NCBI RefSeq assembly: GCF_014203595.1
Contig: NZ_JACHJK010000012.1
Location: 124,001 to 188,000, forward strand
Length of the DNA stretch: 64,000 nt
Origin: Streptomyces echinatus
GTDB taxonomy: Bacteria; Actinomycetota; Actinomycetes; Streptomycetales; Streptomycetaceae
Reading direction: 5' to 3'
Every line of letters begins with the position of its first letter. Within the stretch, counting starts at the first letter, position 1. The translations under genes were made by a program, and so were the position numbers. Shown here piece after piece: positions 15,239 through 24,359 of the stretch. The notes below the pieces were generated by a model. That model saw nothing but the letters and a program-made list of their open reading frames with translations, searched no databases and was not told where the DNA came from.

Positions 15239-17647
15239 TCAGGTCGCCTGGGGGCGCAGCAGGGTCCGCAGGCGGGTCGTACGCGGCTTGGGGGCGATCT
15301 CCGCGACCGCCTTCGCCAGGGCCTGCTCCACTCCGTGGACCACGGACAGGTGCCGTTCCCCCCGGCCGAACGCCGTGTACACCCAGGGGCGGCTGAGCGC
15401 CTGCGCGGCGTCGCCGGGCAGGACCACGACCGTCGCCGGCCAGCGGGCGCCCACCGCCTGGTGCGCGGTGACCGCCCAGCCGTGCCGGACACTGCCCTCC
15501 ACCCGCTCCCTCGGTACGACGACCGGGACGCCGGCGCAGGACAGGTGCAGCCCGTCGGCGTCGGCGTTCACCACCACGCCCGGCACCGTGCGCCCCGGCG
15601 CGGGGGAGTAGGCGATCCGGTCACCGGGGTCGAAGCCGCCGAACCGGCCCGGGCCGGGGTTGAGGCGTTCCTTCAGGGCGGAGTTGAGCGCGCGGGTGCC
15701 CGCGGCGCCGCCATGGCCCGGGGTGATCACCACGGTCTGCTCGGCCGGGACGCCGATCGCCCGCGGCACCGAGTCCGCGACCAGCTGCACGGTCCGGTGC
15801 ACGGCCTCGCCCGCGTCGCGCACCGGCACGATGACGATCTCCTTGCCGGGCGCGGCGACCTGGTTCAGCTCGCCGGCGCCGATGCCCGAGACCAGCTCGC
15901 CGAGGGGACCGGGGTCCGGGACGCGGGAGACGGCCTGCGGGCAGACCCGGGCCGCGAGCAGGTCGGCGAAGACCCGGCCCGGACCGGCCGACCACAGCAC
16001 CCCGGGGTCGCCGCTGAGCACCAGCCGCGCCCCGTCGGGCAGCGACTCCACGAGCATCGCGGCGCTCTCCACGTCCAGCTGGGGCGCGTCCAGCACGACC
16101 AGCAGGTCCAGCTCCAGCGCGCCGTCCGCGTCCCGGCCCGGACCCTCGGCGCCGGACAGCAGCCCGGCGACCGTGCCCACACCCGTCTCCGCCAGGTCTC
16201 CGCCCAGCTGGGCGGCCAGCCGCCGGCACCCGTCCGGTGTGTGGCAGGCGGCGAAGGCCCGGAGCCCCGCGCCGCGGGCGGCACCGAGCAGCGCGGCCGG
16301 TTCGGCGCGGGCCGCCTCCCCGCCGGTGTGCAGCACCAGGCCGTGCCCGGCAACCGCACGGGCCAGTTCGGCCGCACCGCCGGACACCCCGGCGGCCGCC
16401 GCCTCCCACGCCTGCCCCGCCTCCTCCGAGGGGGAGTTGACCAGCCGGGCCAGGCCGTCCGCGAGGCTCTCCTCGGCCAGCGCGTACCGCTCCAGGCCGA
16501 CGAGGACCCGGACCGGCCGCTCCCGCTCCTCGTCCTCCTCCTCGTCCTCGTCCCGCGGTGCGGGGGCGCCGGGCTCCTCCAGGGCGTCCTGGAACACCAG
16601 CGCCTCCCCCTCGGCGAGCGTGTCCTGCACCGCCGCGTCCGGGTCCGGGACGCCCTGCCGGCCCAGCGCCGCGAGGAGCGCGGGCAGTTCCAGGGCGGTG
16701 TGCCCGGCCACGGCCGCCTGCTCCAGCAGCCAGCCGGTCATCGCGCGGCCCCGCCGCTCGTCGTCCGGGCCGCAGGCGGCGCCGAGCAGCGCCCGCGCGA
16801 AGCCGTCGGCCTGCTCCGGCCGGACTCCGGCGACCCGGAGCAGCCGCCAGGGGTCCTCGCGGAGCGCGGTGCCGGCGCCCTCCCCGAGGACCGCCGCGGC
16901 CTGCGGGGCCAGGGTGTCGGGCGCGCCGCCTTCGGCCAGCACGCGGCGCACGGCCTCCACCGTCTCCGGCGCGGGACCGCCGGGCACCGGGGTGGCGGCG
17001 GGGGCGGGCTGGGGCCTGCGGACCGGCTCCGGGGCGGGGCGGCGCGGTGCCGGCGCGGGCTCGGCGAACACCGTGGCCACCGGCTGCTCGCCGCTCTCCA
17101 CGGCCCGGACCGCCGCGAGCAGGTCGGCGGCCGTGCCGCTGAGCTTGGTGCCGCTGGCGATCGGGCCCTTGCGCTCGGCCTTGCGGCGCTCGATCCGCTC
17201 CCGCTCGATCCGCTGCGCGGCCAGCTCGGCCTCCGCCTCGGACCGCCCGGCCCCCTCGGCTCCCTGCGCACCCTCCGACGCCTCGGCCGTGCCGCTCTCC
17301 GCCCCCTCGACACCGTCCGTGTCCGGCGCGCCCTCGGCGTCCCGCTCGCCGCCGGCATCTCCGCCGGAAGTTCCTTCGCCGTCGGCGCGATCGGCGTGAT
17401 CGGCGTCGTCCGTGTCACGCTCGCCGTCGGCGCCCCGGGAGGCCTCTGCCGCCACCGTCTCCACCGTCTTCGCCGGCTCCTCGGCCGGCTCGCCCGTCCC
17501 GGCCGCCGCGGAGCCCTCCGCCGTGCCACCGCCGCCCGCCCGGTCCTGCGCACGCCCTCCCCCGGGCGCCGTCTCCCGATCCGCGGTCCGGGGTGTGTCC
17601 GGCGTCCCCGGCCCGGCTTCCTCCGTGGTCTCCGGCTCCGTGCTCAC
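15239..17647 (-). CDS. RecD2-like helix-hairpin-helix protein with degenerate ATPase motifs
   Basis: The 802-residue protein has an acidic, low-complexity N-terminus (residues 1-185), HhH-like helical regions (~200-380) and a RecD2/UvrD-type core. The core matches RecD2 in order and spacing, but key residues are changed. The Walker A site (~432-450) reads GLVLHTGGEAARAEPAALL and lacks GxGKT. The Walker B site (~512-520) reads VVLDAPQLD instead of DEA/DES. Motif VI (~756) reads YTAFGRGERHL, where YTALTRAKxxL is expected. It therefore probably binds DNA or a partner without ATP-driven unwinding. Its GTG start overlaps the upstream aldo/keto reductase stop (GTGA), implying coupled translation. 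Confidence 0.7.
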   Translation of the reverse strand: MSTEPETTEEAGPGTPDTPRTADRETAPGGGRAQDRAGGGGTAEGSAAAGTGEPAEEPAKTVETVAAEASRGADGERDTDDADHADRADGEGTSGGDAGGERDAEGAPDTDGVEGAESGTAEASEGAQGAEGAGRSEAEAELAAQRIERERIERRKAERKGPIASGTKLSGTAADLLAAVRAVESGEQPVATVFAEPAPAPRRPAPEPVRRPQPAPAATPVPGGPAPETVEAVRRVLAEGGAPDTLAPQAAAVLGEGAGTALREDPWRLLRVAGVRPEQADGFARALLGAACGPDDERRGRAMTGWLLEQAAVAGHTALELPALLAALGRQGVPDPDAAVQDTLAEGEALVFQDALEEPGAPAPRDEDEEEDEERERPVRVLVGLERYALAEESLADGLARLVNSPSEEAGQAWEAAAAGVSGGAAELARAVAGHGLVLHTGGEAARAEPAALLGAARGAGLRAFAACHTPDGCRRLAAQLGGDLAETGVGTVAGLLSGAEGPGRDADGALELDLLVVLDAPQLDVESAAMLVESLPDGARLVLSGDPGVLWSAGPGRVFADLLAARVCPQAVSRVPDPGPLGELVSGIGAGELNQVAAPGKEIVIVPVRDAGEAVHRTVQLVADSVPRAIGVPAEQTVVITPGHGGAAGTRALNSALKERLNPGPGRFGGFDPGDRIAYSPAPGRTVPGVVVNADADGLHLSCAGVPVVVPRERVEGSVRHGWAVTAHQAVGARWPATVVVLPGDAAQALSRPWVYTAFGRGERHLSVVHGVEQALAKAVAEIAPKPRTTRLRTLLRPQAT

Positions 17648-18627
17648 AGCGTGCTCCAGTCGTGATCGGGATAGCGGTGCACGGGCGCCGACACATCGTC
17701 CAGCGCCCTGCAGATCTCGTCAGGAAGACTAAGGGCCTCCACTGACAATGCCGCCGTGAGCTGCTGCGCGTTGCGCGAGCCGACGATCGGCGCGGCCACC
17801 CCGGGCCGGTCCCGGACCCAGGCGAGGGCCACCTGGAGGGGGGTGACCGCGAGCCCGTCGGCCGCGGTCGTCACCGCGTCCACGATGCGGGTCGCCGTGT
17901 CGTCCAGGTACGGCTCGACGAACGGCGCGAGGTGCTCGGAGGCGCCGCGCGAGTCCGGGGGAGTGGTGTGCCGGTACTTGCCGGTGAGCACGCCTCTGCC
18001 GAGCGGCGAGGACGGCAGCAGGCCCACACCGAGGTCGAGCGCGGCGGGGAGCACCTCGCGCTCCACGCCCCGCTGCAGCAGCGAGTACTCCAGCTGCGTA
18101 CTGGCCAGCCGGGTGCGGGCGCCCGGCGCGGCGAGCTGCCAGGTGGCCGCCTTCGCCAGCTGCCAGCCGCAGAAGTTGGAGACGCCGGCGTACCGGGCGC
18201 GGCCGCTGCTCACCGCGATGTCGAGGGCCTGGAGGGTCTCCTCCAGCGGGGTGCCGGGGTCGTAGGCGTGGACGTGCCACAGGTCGACGTACTCCGTGCC
18301 GAGGCGGGTCAGGGAGGCGTCGAGGGCGGCGAGCAGATGGCCGCGTGAGCCGTCGAAGCGGCGGTCGGGGTCGGGCACGCTGCCGGCCTTGGTGGAGATG
18401 ACCAGGTCCCGGCGCGGCACGAGGCCGTCCATGAGCCGGCCGAGCAGGTACTCCGCCTCCCCGTCGCCGTACACGTCGGCGGTGTCGACGAGGGTGCCGC
18501 CGGCTTCCCAGAACGCCTTCAGCATGTCCGCGGCGTCGTGCTCGTCCGTGTCCCGGCCCCAGGTGAGGGTGCCGAGCCCGATCCGGGACACACGCAGGCC
18601 GGTACGGCCGAGATGCCTCTGCTCCAT
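17644..18627 (-). CDS. Aldo/keto reductase
   Basis: This 327-residue protein has the NADPH-dependent AKR barrel. The catalytic tetrad pieces are visible as DTADVYGDGEAE (Asp, Tyr), STKAGS (Lys) and WHVHAYDP (His). The cofactor-binding end contains VGSRNAQQLTAAL. It belongs to the large group that reduces aldehydes or ketones, and the substrate is unknown. The chosen start ATG 18627 (MEQRHLGRTGLRVSRIG) is the standard AKR N-terminus; the longer open frame upstream is rejected. Its stop overlaps the start of the RecD2-like gene. Confidence 0.88.
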   Translation of the reverse strand: MEQRHLGRTGLRVSRIGLGTLTWGRDTDEHDAADMLKAFWEAGGTLVDTADVYGDGEAEYLLGRLMDGLVPRRDLVISTKAGSVPDPDRRFDGSRGHLLAALDASLTRLGTEYVDLWHVHAYDPGTPLEETLQALDIAVSSGRARYAGVSNFCGWQLAKAATWQLAAPGARTRLASTQLEYSLLQRGVEREVLPAALDLGVGLLPSSPLGRGVLTGKYRHTTPPDSRGASEHLAPFVEPYLDDTATRIVDAVTTAADGLAVTPLQVALAWVRDRPGVAAPIVGSRNAQQLTAALSVEALSLPDEICRALDDVSAPVHRYPDHDWSTL

Positions 18628-18966
18628 GCGGGCGAGATTACTGGCCAGAACCGGTGCGGTGGGTTGCCTGTGGACAACCGGACCGATCACCACGCACCCG
18701 GCACCGATCCGGCGTGGGACAGCGCCCCGAAGGGGCACGGGAAACCGCGCGACCAGCCCCGAACGCCCCGCACCCGGGAACCACCCCGCGCCCTCCCGCA
18801 CCCGGCCCCCGACCCCCGGCCCCGCACCCGGGAACCGCCCCGTGTCCGGCCCCCGAAACCCGCGCCCGGCGGTCGACCCGCGCCCCCGCGGCCCCTGCCC
18901 CCGGCACCCCCCTCACGCTAAGGTCACCCCGACAAGGACGTTACTCATGGGTAAGGGGAATCGGCC
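18628..18966. other. Intergenic region without a recognised gene
   Basis: The 339 bp between the divergent aldo/keto reductase and LLM oxidoreductase genes is very C/A-rich on the plus strand (runs of CCCC and CGCACCC). It has no good start with a binding site. The two promoters must lie here, but I could not place them. The open frames that cross it look like compositional artefacts. Confidence 0.5.
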
Positions 18967-20022
18967 ATGCAGCTCGGGATCAACCTCGGCTACTGGGGTG
19001 CCGGAATGGACGGCGACAACCTGGCCGTGGCGCAGGAGGCCGACCGGCTGGGCTACGCGGTGTGCTGGGCCGCCGAGGCCTACGGCTCCGACGCGGCCAC
19101 CGTGCTCAGCTGGGTCGCCGCGCAGACCGAGCGCATCGAGGTCGGCTCGGCCATCTTCCAGATCCCGGCCCGGCAGCCCGCCATGACGGCGATGACCGCG
19201 GCCACCCTCGACTCGCTCTCCGGCGGCCGGTTCCGGCTCGGCCTCGGCGTCTCGGGCCCCCAGGTCTCCGAGGGCTGGTACGGCGTCAAGTTCGACAAGC
19301 CGCTGGCCCGCACCCGCGAGTACGTGGAGATCGTCCGCCGGGCGATGACCCGGGAACGGCTGACCTACGAGGGCGAGCACTGGACGCTGCCGCTGCCCGG
19401 CGGCCCCGGCAAGCCGATCAAGCTGACCGTGCACCCGCAGCGTGAGCACATCCCGCTGTACATCGCCGCGATCGGCCCGAAGAACCTGGAGCAGACCGGC
19501 GAGATCGCCGACGGCGCGCTGCTCATCTTCCCCTCCGCCGAGCACCTGGAGGAGACCACGGTCAAGTACCTGCGCGCGGGCCGGGAGAAGGCGGGCCTGA
19601 CGCTCGACGGGTTCGACGTCTGCCCGACCCTGCCGCTCGCCCTCGGCGACGACAAGGACGTGGCCCGGCTCGCCGACACCTTCCGTCCGTACACCGCGCT
19701 GTACGTCGGCGGCATGGGCAGCGCCAAGCAGAACTTCTACAACCAGCTCGCCCAGCGCATGGGATACGAGAAGGAGGCCGCCGAGATCCAGCGGATGTAT
19801 CTGTCCGGGGACAAGCAGGGAGCCGCCGCCGCGGTCCCGCAGGACCTGATCGACAAGACCGCCCTGCTGGGCTCCGTCGACCGGATCGCCGACCGGATGA
19901 AGGACTACGCCGCCGCCGGGGTCACCACCCTCAACCTGGCCCCGGCCGGCTTCACGCTGGACGAGCGGCTCGCCTCGCTGCGCGCCGGCAGTGAGGCGCT
20001 GGAGCGGGCCGGGCTCGCGTAA
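18967..20022 (+). CDS. LLM-class flavin/F420-dependent oxidoreductase
   Basis: This 351-residue protein has the luciferase-like monooxygenase barrel. It starts MQLGINLGYWGAG and continues with AQEADRLGYAVCWAAEAYG, the TLDSLSGGRFRLGLGVSGP cofactor segment, and a C-terminal GSVDRIADRMKDYAAAGV typical of F420-type members. Streptomyces makes F420, so an F420-dependent hydride transfer is likely. FMN use cannot be excluded, and the substrate is unknown. A hairpin terminator follows. Confidence 0.85.
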   Translation: MQLGINLGYWGAGMDGDNLAVAQEADRLGYAVCWAAEAYGSDAATVLSWVAAQTERIEVGSAIFQIPARQPAMTAMTAATLDSLSGGRFRLGLGVSGPQVSEGWYGVKFDKPLARTREYVEIVRRAMTRERLTYEGEHWTLPLPGGPGKPIKLTVHPQREHIPLYIAAIGPKNLEQTGEIADGALLIFPSAEHLEETTVKYLRAGREKAGLTLDGFDVCPTLPLALGDDKDVARLADTFRPYTALYVGGMGSAKQNFYNQLAQRMGYEKEAAEIQRMYLSGDKQGAAAAVPQDLIDKTALLGSVDRIADRMKDYAAAGVTTLNLAPAGFTLDERLASLRAGSEALERAGLA

Positions 20023-20033
20023 GGGAGGTTTCC

Positions 20034-20076
20034 ACGGCCGTGGTGGGGGCTCGGGGGTCTTCCCCGCCACGGCCGT
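20034..20076. terminator. Terminator after the LLM oxidoreductase gene
   Basis: A 15-bp stem, ACGGCCGTGGTGGGG (20034-20048) pairing with CCCCGCCACGGCCGT (20062-20076), has one G-T pair. It begins 12 bp after the stop codon. Confidence 0.75.
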
Positions 20077-20249
20077 CACGGGGAACAACGCGCCCGGCGC
20101 CGTGCGGTTACGACCCCCGCGGCCCTTCTTTCGCGCCGCCGCGGTCCTTCGTTCGGCCGAGTCGGCCCACACCCCTGTTGCGGCTCCGTTCCGTCCCCAT
20201 TTGACTCGTTCTCTGCGGGATCCCGAGGAGCTGCGGAGAGGTGACTGCC

Positions 20250-21038
20250 ATGCTGTCGGCGAAGAGTCTGTTCCAGGAGATCCTCGACAACGACGAGTCC
20301 TTCCGGCTCTTCTGCTCCATCGCCGCCGGCGGAGAGGCCCAGGGTGGCTGGGAGAACGGACGGATCGCCGCGCTCGTGCCGCGGAGCGAAAGCGCGCTCG
20401 CGCCCAGGATCGCCCGGCACGGCGCCGACGAGGACAAGCACGGACGCATCTTCACGGCCCTGCTGAGGAGACGCGGACTCACCCCCGTCCCCGTTCCGCC
20501 GGAGACCGACTACACGATGCTCCTGGAAAAGCGCGGCATCGGTCTCGCCCACGACCGGCTGCGCCGGGACGAGCCGCTCACCGTCCCGGACCTCATCGTC
20601 TACCTCGCGCACAGCCGGGTCACCGAACAGCGGGCCGCCGACCAGATGGCCATGCTCCGCAGGCACTTCGGCGACCACCCCGACGTCGGCAGGGCGGTCC
20701 GCATGATCTCCGAGGACGAGGACAGGCACCTCGCCTACACCCACGAGGAACTGCTGCGCTTCGCCGCCGCCGGGCACGGCCGGCTCATCCAGCGCACCCT
20801 GCGCGCGTGCGCGCTCGCCGAGATCCGCGTCCACCGGGACGTCAGCCTCGCCGTGATGGCCCGCATGGGCCGCGTCCTCGGCTGGGGCCGGTCCCGGTCG
20901 GCGCTCCTCGCGGCCGGCATCCACGCCGCGTACGCCTACGAACGCCTCGCCGGCCGGCACCACATGGTCGGCCTCGCCATGCCCGCACACCGCGACGCCC
21001 TCGGCGCCCCGGCCGCGCCCGCCCCCGAGTACGCCTGA
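20250..21038 (+). CDS. Ferritin-like diiron-type protein
   Basis: The 262-residue protein looks all-helical. Its Glu/His pattern fits a ferritin-like four-helix bundle: GGEAQGGWENGR, HGADEDKHGRIF (ExxH-like), SRVTEQRAADQM and ISEDEDRHLAYTHEE. These would form a diiron site, as in rubrerythrin or COQ7-type proteins. The C-terminal half has extra helices with an AEIRVHRDVS segment. The reaction is unknown. ATG 20250 is spaced correctly from GGAGAGG; GTG 20241 would sit on top of it. It converges closely on corA. Confidence 0.7.
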   Translation: MLSAKSLFQEILDNDESFRLFCSIAAGGEAQGGWENGRIAALVPRSESALAPRIARHGADEDKHGRIFTALLRRRGLTPVPVPPETDYTMLLEKRGIGLAHDRLRRDEPLTVPDLIVYLAHSRVTEQRAADQMAMLRRHFGDHPDVGRAVRMISEDEDRHLAYTHEELLRFAAAGHGRLIQRTLRACALAEIRVHRDVSLAVMARMGRVLGWGRSRSALLAAGIHAAYAYERLAGRHHMVGLAMPAHRDALGAPAAPAPEYA

Positions 21039-21045
21039 CCCGCTC

Positions 21046-22050
21046 TCACAGCCAGCCGCGCCGCTTGAACAGCCGGTGCAGCACGACCTCCAGCCCGGCC
21101 ATCACCAGGATCACCACGGGATACGACCACAGCCAGTGCAGCTCGGGCATGTGGTCGAAGTTCATGCCGTAGATGCCCGCGATCATCGTGGGGACCGCGG
21201 CCATCGCCGCCCACGCGGAGATCTTCCGCATGTCGTCGTTCTGCCGCACGCTCATCTGCGCCAGGTGGGCCGACAGGATGTCCGACACCAGCCGGTCCAG
21301 CGCCTCCACCGACTCGTTCACGCGCGCGAGGTGGTCGCTCACGTCCCGGAAGAAGGGCCGCGCCTTGTCGTGCACGAAGGGCACCGCGGTGCCGAGCGGA
21401 CCGCTGCCGGCCAGGCGGGTCAGCGGCAGCGTCAGCGGCCCGGTGGCCCGGCGGAACTCCAGGACCTGCCGCTTGAAGGTGTAGATCCGGGACGCGGTGT
21501 TGCGCGAAGCGCCGAGCTCGGGCTGGAACACCTCCGCCTCCAGCTCGTCCAGGTCGGTCTGCAGCTCCGTCGCCACCTCCAGATAGTGGTCGACGGTGGC
21601 GTCGGCGATGGCGTACAGCACCGAGGTGGGGCCCTTGTCGAGCATCTCCGGCTCCTCCTCCAGCCGGTGCCGCACCGCGGCCAGCGGCGAACCCTCGCCG
21701 TGACGCACGGTGACCACGAAACTCTCACCGACGAAGACCATCACCTCGCCGGCCGAGACGGTGTCGCTCTCCGGCTCGTACGCGACCGGCTTCAGCACCA
21801 GGAACAGCGAGTCGTCGTACACCTCCAGCTTGGGCCGCTGGTGCGCCTTGAGCGCGTCCTCCACGGCCAGCGGGTGCAGCCCGAACTCCTCCGTCACCAG
21901 GTCGAACTCCCGCTCGGACGGCTCGTGCAGCCCGATCCACACGAAGCCGCCCGCCGCCCGCGCCTCGGCGAGCGCGTCGGACAGGTCCTCCGGTCCCTCG
22001 GCACGCCGTCCGTGCCGGTATATGGCGCAGTCCACGATCACGCTGCGCAT
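21046..22050 (-). CDS. corA: CorA-family Mg2+/Co2+ transporter
   Basis: This 334-residue protein has a soluble alpha/beta N-terminal domain, a long helical stalk and two C-terminal membrane helices. The first helix ends in the family signature YGMNF. The short outer loop (DHMPELHWLW) and a basic C-terminus (FKRRGWL) are typical. It probably forms a pentameric magnesium channel. The start is the ATG at 2050 in the 20 kb block, that is 22050. It is divergent from the histidine phosphatase gene and convergent with the ferritin-like gene. Confidence 0.92.
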   Translation of the reverse strand: MRSVIVDCAIYRHGRRAEGPEDLSDALAEARAAGGFVWIGLHEPSEREFDLVTEEFGLHPLAVEDALKAHQRPKLEVYDDSLFLVLKPVAYEPESDTVSAGEVMVFVGESFVVTVRHGEGSPLAAVRHRLEEEPEMLDKGPTSVLYAIADATVDHYLEVATELQTDLDELEAEVFQPELGASRNTASRIYTFKRQVLEFRRATGPLTLPLTRLAGSGPLGTAVPFVHDKARPFFRDVSDHLARVNESVEALDRLVSDILSAHLAQMSVRQNDDMRKISAWAAMAAVPTMIAGIYGMNFDHMPELHWLWSYPVVILVMAGLEVVLHRLFKRRGWL

Positions 22051-22102
22051 TCTCCCTTCGCCCGCCCACCGCCGCGCGGTGGTGTACGCCTACCCTTGCC
22101 GC

Positions 22103-22789
22103 ATGCCCACGCTGATCCTCGTAAGGCACGGACGTTCCACCGCCAACACCTCGGGCCTGCTCGCCGGGCGGACGCCCGGCGTCGCCCTGGACGAGCGGGG
22201 CGCCGCGCAGGCCGCCGCGCTGCCCGGAAGGCTCGCCGGCCTGCCGGTCTGCGAGGTCGTCACCAGCCCGCTCCAGCGCTGTCAGGAGACCGTACGGCCG
22301 CTGCTGGAGGCCCGGCCCCACCTGCGCTCCCACACCGAGGAGCGGATCAGCGAGTGCGACTACGGCGACTGGTCCGGCCGCAAGCTCGCCGAGCTCACGG
22401 ACGAGCCGCTGATGGAGGTCGTGCAGGCCCATCCGTCCGCCGCGGCCTTCCCCGGCGGCGAGTCCATGCGGGCCATGCAGACCCGCGCCGCCGAAGCCGT
22501 ACGTGAGTGGAACGCGCGCGTGGAGCGCGACCACGGCGCCGACGCCACGTATCTCATGTGCTCCCACGGCGACATCATCAAGTCCCTCGTCGCCGACGCC
22601 CTCGGACTGCATCTCGACCTCTTCCAGCGGATCTCCGTGGAGCCGTGTTCCATCACCGCGATCCGCTACACCCGCCTCAGGCCGTTTCTCGTTCGTCTCG
22701 GCGACACCGGGGATTTCGCTTCGCTCGCCCCGCGTGAGGAACCCGGTGAGGGCGACGCACCGGTGGGGGGTGGTGCGGGAGCACCGTGA
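22103..22789 (+). CDS. Histidine phosphatase family protein (MSMEG_4193-like)
   Basis: The 228-residue enzyme opens with the phosphoglycerate mutase-type catalytic motif LILVRHGRSTAN. The second-site motifs SPLQRCQET and CSHGDIIKSL carry the other Arg and His. The phospho-His is His9. It belongs to the subgroup encoded next to DUF3090 and the kinase-like protein in many actinobacteria. The substrate is unknown. ATG 22103 gives the standard N-terminus. It heads a run of four same-strand genes that ends with mshC. Confidence 0.85.
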   Translation: MPTLILVRHGRSTANTSGLLAGRTPGVALDERGAAQAAALPGRLAGLPVCEVVTSPLQRCQETVRPLLEARPHLRSHTEERISECDYGDWSGRKLAELTDEPLMEVVQAHPSAAAFPGGESMRAMQTRAAEAVREWNARVERDHGADATYLMCSHGDIIKSLVADALGLHLDLFQRISVEPCSITAIRYTRLRPFLVRLGDTGDFASLAPREEPGEGDAPVGGGAGAP

Positions 22790-22886
22790 TCGTCGGCCGC
22801 AGTAGGGTGAAGCGACCCACCCAGTCGCTCTTCCGCACGGCCCGTACCCTCGAAACCCTCGCCATCACGATCAATGGAGACAGGAC

Positions 22887-23477
22887 GTGTCCCGTCAGGT
22901 GTTCCTCTACGACCAGCCGGACCGCTTCGTGGCCGGCACGGTCGGACTGCCCGGACGCCGTACGTTCTTTCTCCAGGCCACCGCAGGCCCCCGCGTGACC
23001 AGCGTGGTTCTGGAGAAGACCCAGGTCGCCGCGCTCGCCGAGCGCATGGACGAACTGCTGGACGAGGTCGTACGGCGCAGTGGCGGCAGCGCCGCCGTGC
23101 CCGCGATGGCGCCCAACGAGATCTCCGACAGCGCCCCGCTCGACACCCCCATCGAGGAGGAGTTCCGCGTCGGCACCATGGCCCTGGCCTGGGACGGCGA
23201 GGACCAGCGCATGATCGTCGAGGCGCAGGCCCTGGTCGAGCTGGACGCCGACACCGAGGAGGACCTCGCCGAGGCCGAGGAGCGACTGCTCCAGGACGAG
23301 GAGAACGGACCCCCGATGCTGCGGGTCCGGCTGACCGGCGCGCAGGCCCGGGCCTTCGCCAAGCGCGCCCTCGACGTCGTCAACGCCGGGCGGCCACCGT
23401 GCCCGCTGTGCAGCCTCCCGCTCGATCCGGAAGGACATGTATGTCCGCGCCAGAACGGATACCGCCGCGGAGCGTGA
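22887..23477 (+). CDS. DUF3090 family protein
   Basis: The 196-residue protein begins MSRQVFLYDQPDRFVAGTVG, as is typical of DUF3090. It ends in a small zinc-binding tail with PPCPLCSLPLDPEGHVCPR (three or four Cys plus His). It has no signal peptide. The biochemical role is not known. GTG 22887 follows a GGAGACAGGAC segment. Its last 37 nt overlap the start of the kinase-like gene, so the two are almost certainly co-translated. Confidence 0.85.
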   Translation: MSRQVFLYDQPDRFVAGTVGLPGRRTFFLQATAGPRVTSVVLEKTQVAALAERMDELLDEVVRRSGGSAAVPAMAPNEISDSAPLDTPIEEEFRVGTMALAWDGEDQRMIVEAQALVELDADTEEDLAEAEERLLQDEENGPPMLRVRLTGAQARAFAKRALDVVNAGRPPCPLCSLPLDPEGHVCPRQNGYRRGA

Positions 23478-24265
23478 CGGACGATCCGAACCCCGCCGAA
23501 CTGCTCGCGCGGGGTGAGCTGACCGTACGCGGCCGGATCCGTGAGGCGTCCAACGCGGCGCTGTTCTGCACGGTCTCCCTCGACGGACGGAAAGCCTCCT
23601 GCGTGTACAAGCCGGTGGCCGGGGAGCGCCCCCTGTGGGATTTCCCCGACGGCACCCTCGCGGGCCGCGAGGTGGCCGCCTACGAGGTCTCCGAGGCCAC
23701 CGGCTGGGGTCTCGTGCCGCCGACCGTGCTGCGCGACGGCCCGTACGGCGAGGGCATGTGCCAGCTGTGGATCGACGTCCACGCCGAGGCGGAGCTGCTC
23801 GCCCTGGTCGACGCCGAGGAGCCGGAGCCGGGCTGGAAGGGCATCGGGTTCGCCGAGGTCGGCGAGGGCCGCACCGCGCTGCTGGTGCACGCCGACGACG
23901 AACGGCTGCGCCGGCTCGCCGTCCTGGACGCGGTGATCAACAACGCCGACCGCAAGGGCGGCCATCTGCTGCCCACCGCCGACGGGCGGCTCTACGGCAT
24001 CGACCACGGCGTCACCTTCAACGTCGAGAACAAGCTGCGCACCCTGCTGTGGGGCTGGGCCGGTGAGCCCCTCACCCCGGACGCCGTCGGCGCCCTCAAG
24101 GGGCTGCGGGACGCCCTGGACGGGCAGCTGGGCAACCGGCTGGCCGGACTGATCACGGCGGCCGAGACCGACGCCACACGCGCGCGTGTCGACGCGCTGC
24201 TCACCTCGGGCCGGCACCCGGAGCCGGGCGGGGACTGGCCCGCCATCCCCTGGCCACCCGTGTGA
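23441..24265 (+). CDS. SCO1664-family PI3/4-kinase-like protein
   Basis: The 274-residue protein shows kinase-fold elements: an N-terminal beta region with the nucleotide-lysine candidate in ASCVYKPVAGERP, the catalytic-loop-like VINNADRKGGHLL, and the metal-binding-like YGIDHGVTFN. These match the phosphatidylinositol 3/4-kinase-like superfamily that Streptomyces annotations call the SCO1664 family. The phosphorylated substrate is unknown. ATG 23441 follows CCGGAAGGA and lies inside the DUF3090 coding end. With a phosphatase upstream and mshC 94 bp downstream, a role around inositol-containing or mycothiol metabolites is possible but unproven. Confidence 0.78.
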   Translation: MSAPERIPPRSVTDDPNPAELLARGELTVRGRIREASNAALFCTVSLDGRKASCVYKPVAGERPLWDFPDGTLAGREVAAYEVSEATGWGLVPPTVLRDGPYGEGMCQLWIDVHAEAELLALVDAEEPEPGWKGIGFAEVGEGRTALLVHADDERLRRLAVLDAVINNADRKGGHLLPTADGRLYGIDHGVTFNVENKLRTLLWGWAGEPLTPDAVGALKGLRDALDGQLGNRLAGLITAAETDATRARVDALLTSGRHPEPGGDWPAIPWPPV

Positions 24266-24359
24266 GCACGGCCGGCGCCGGCGCACAAGAGAGCGGAACC
24301 GGCCATCCGGCCTGATCCCGTTAGTATGGCCCGCTCGGCGGCGGGTTAGGCTCATGTAC

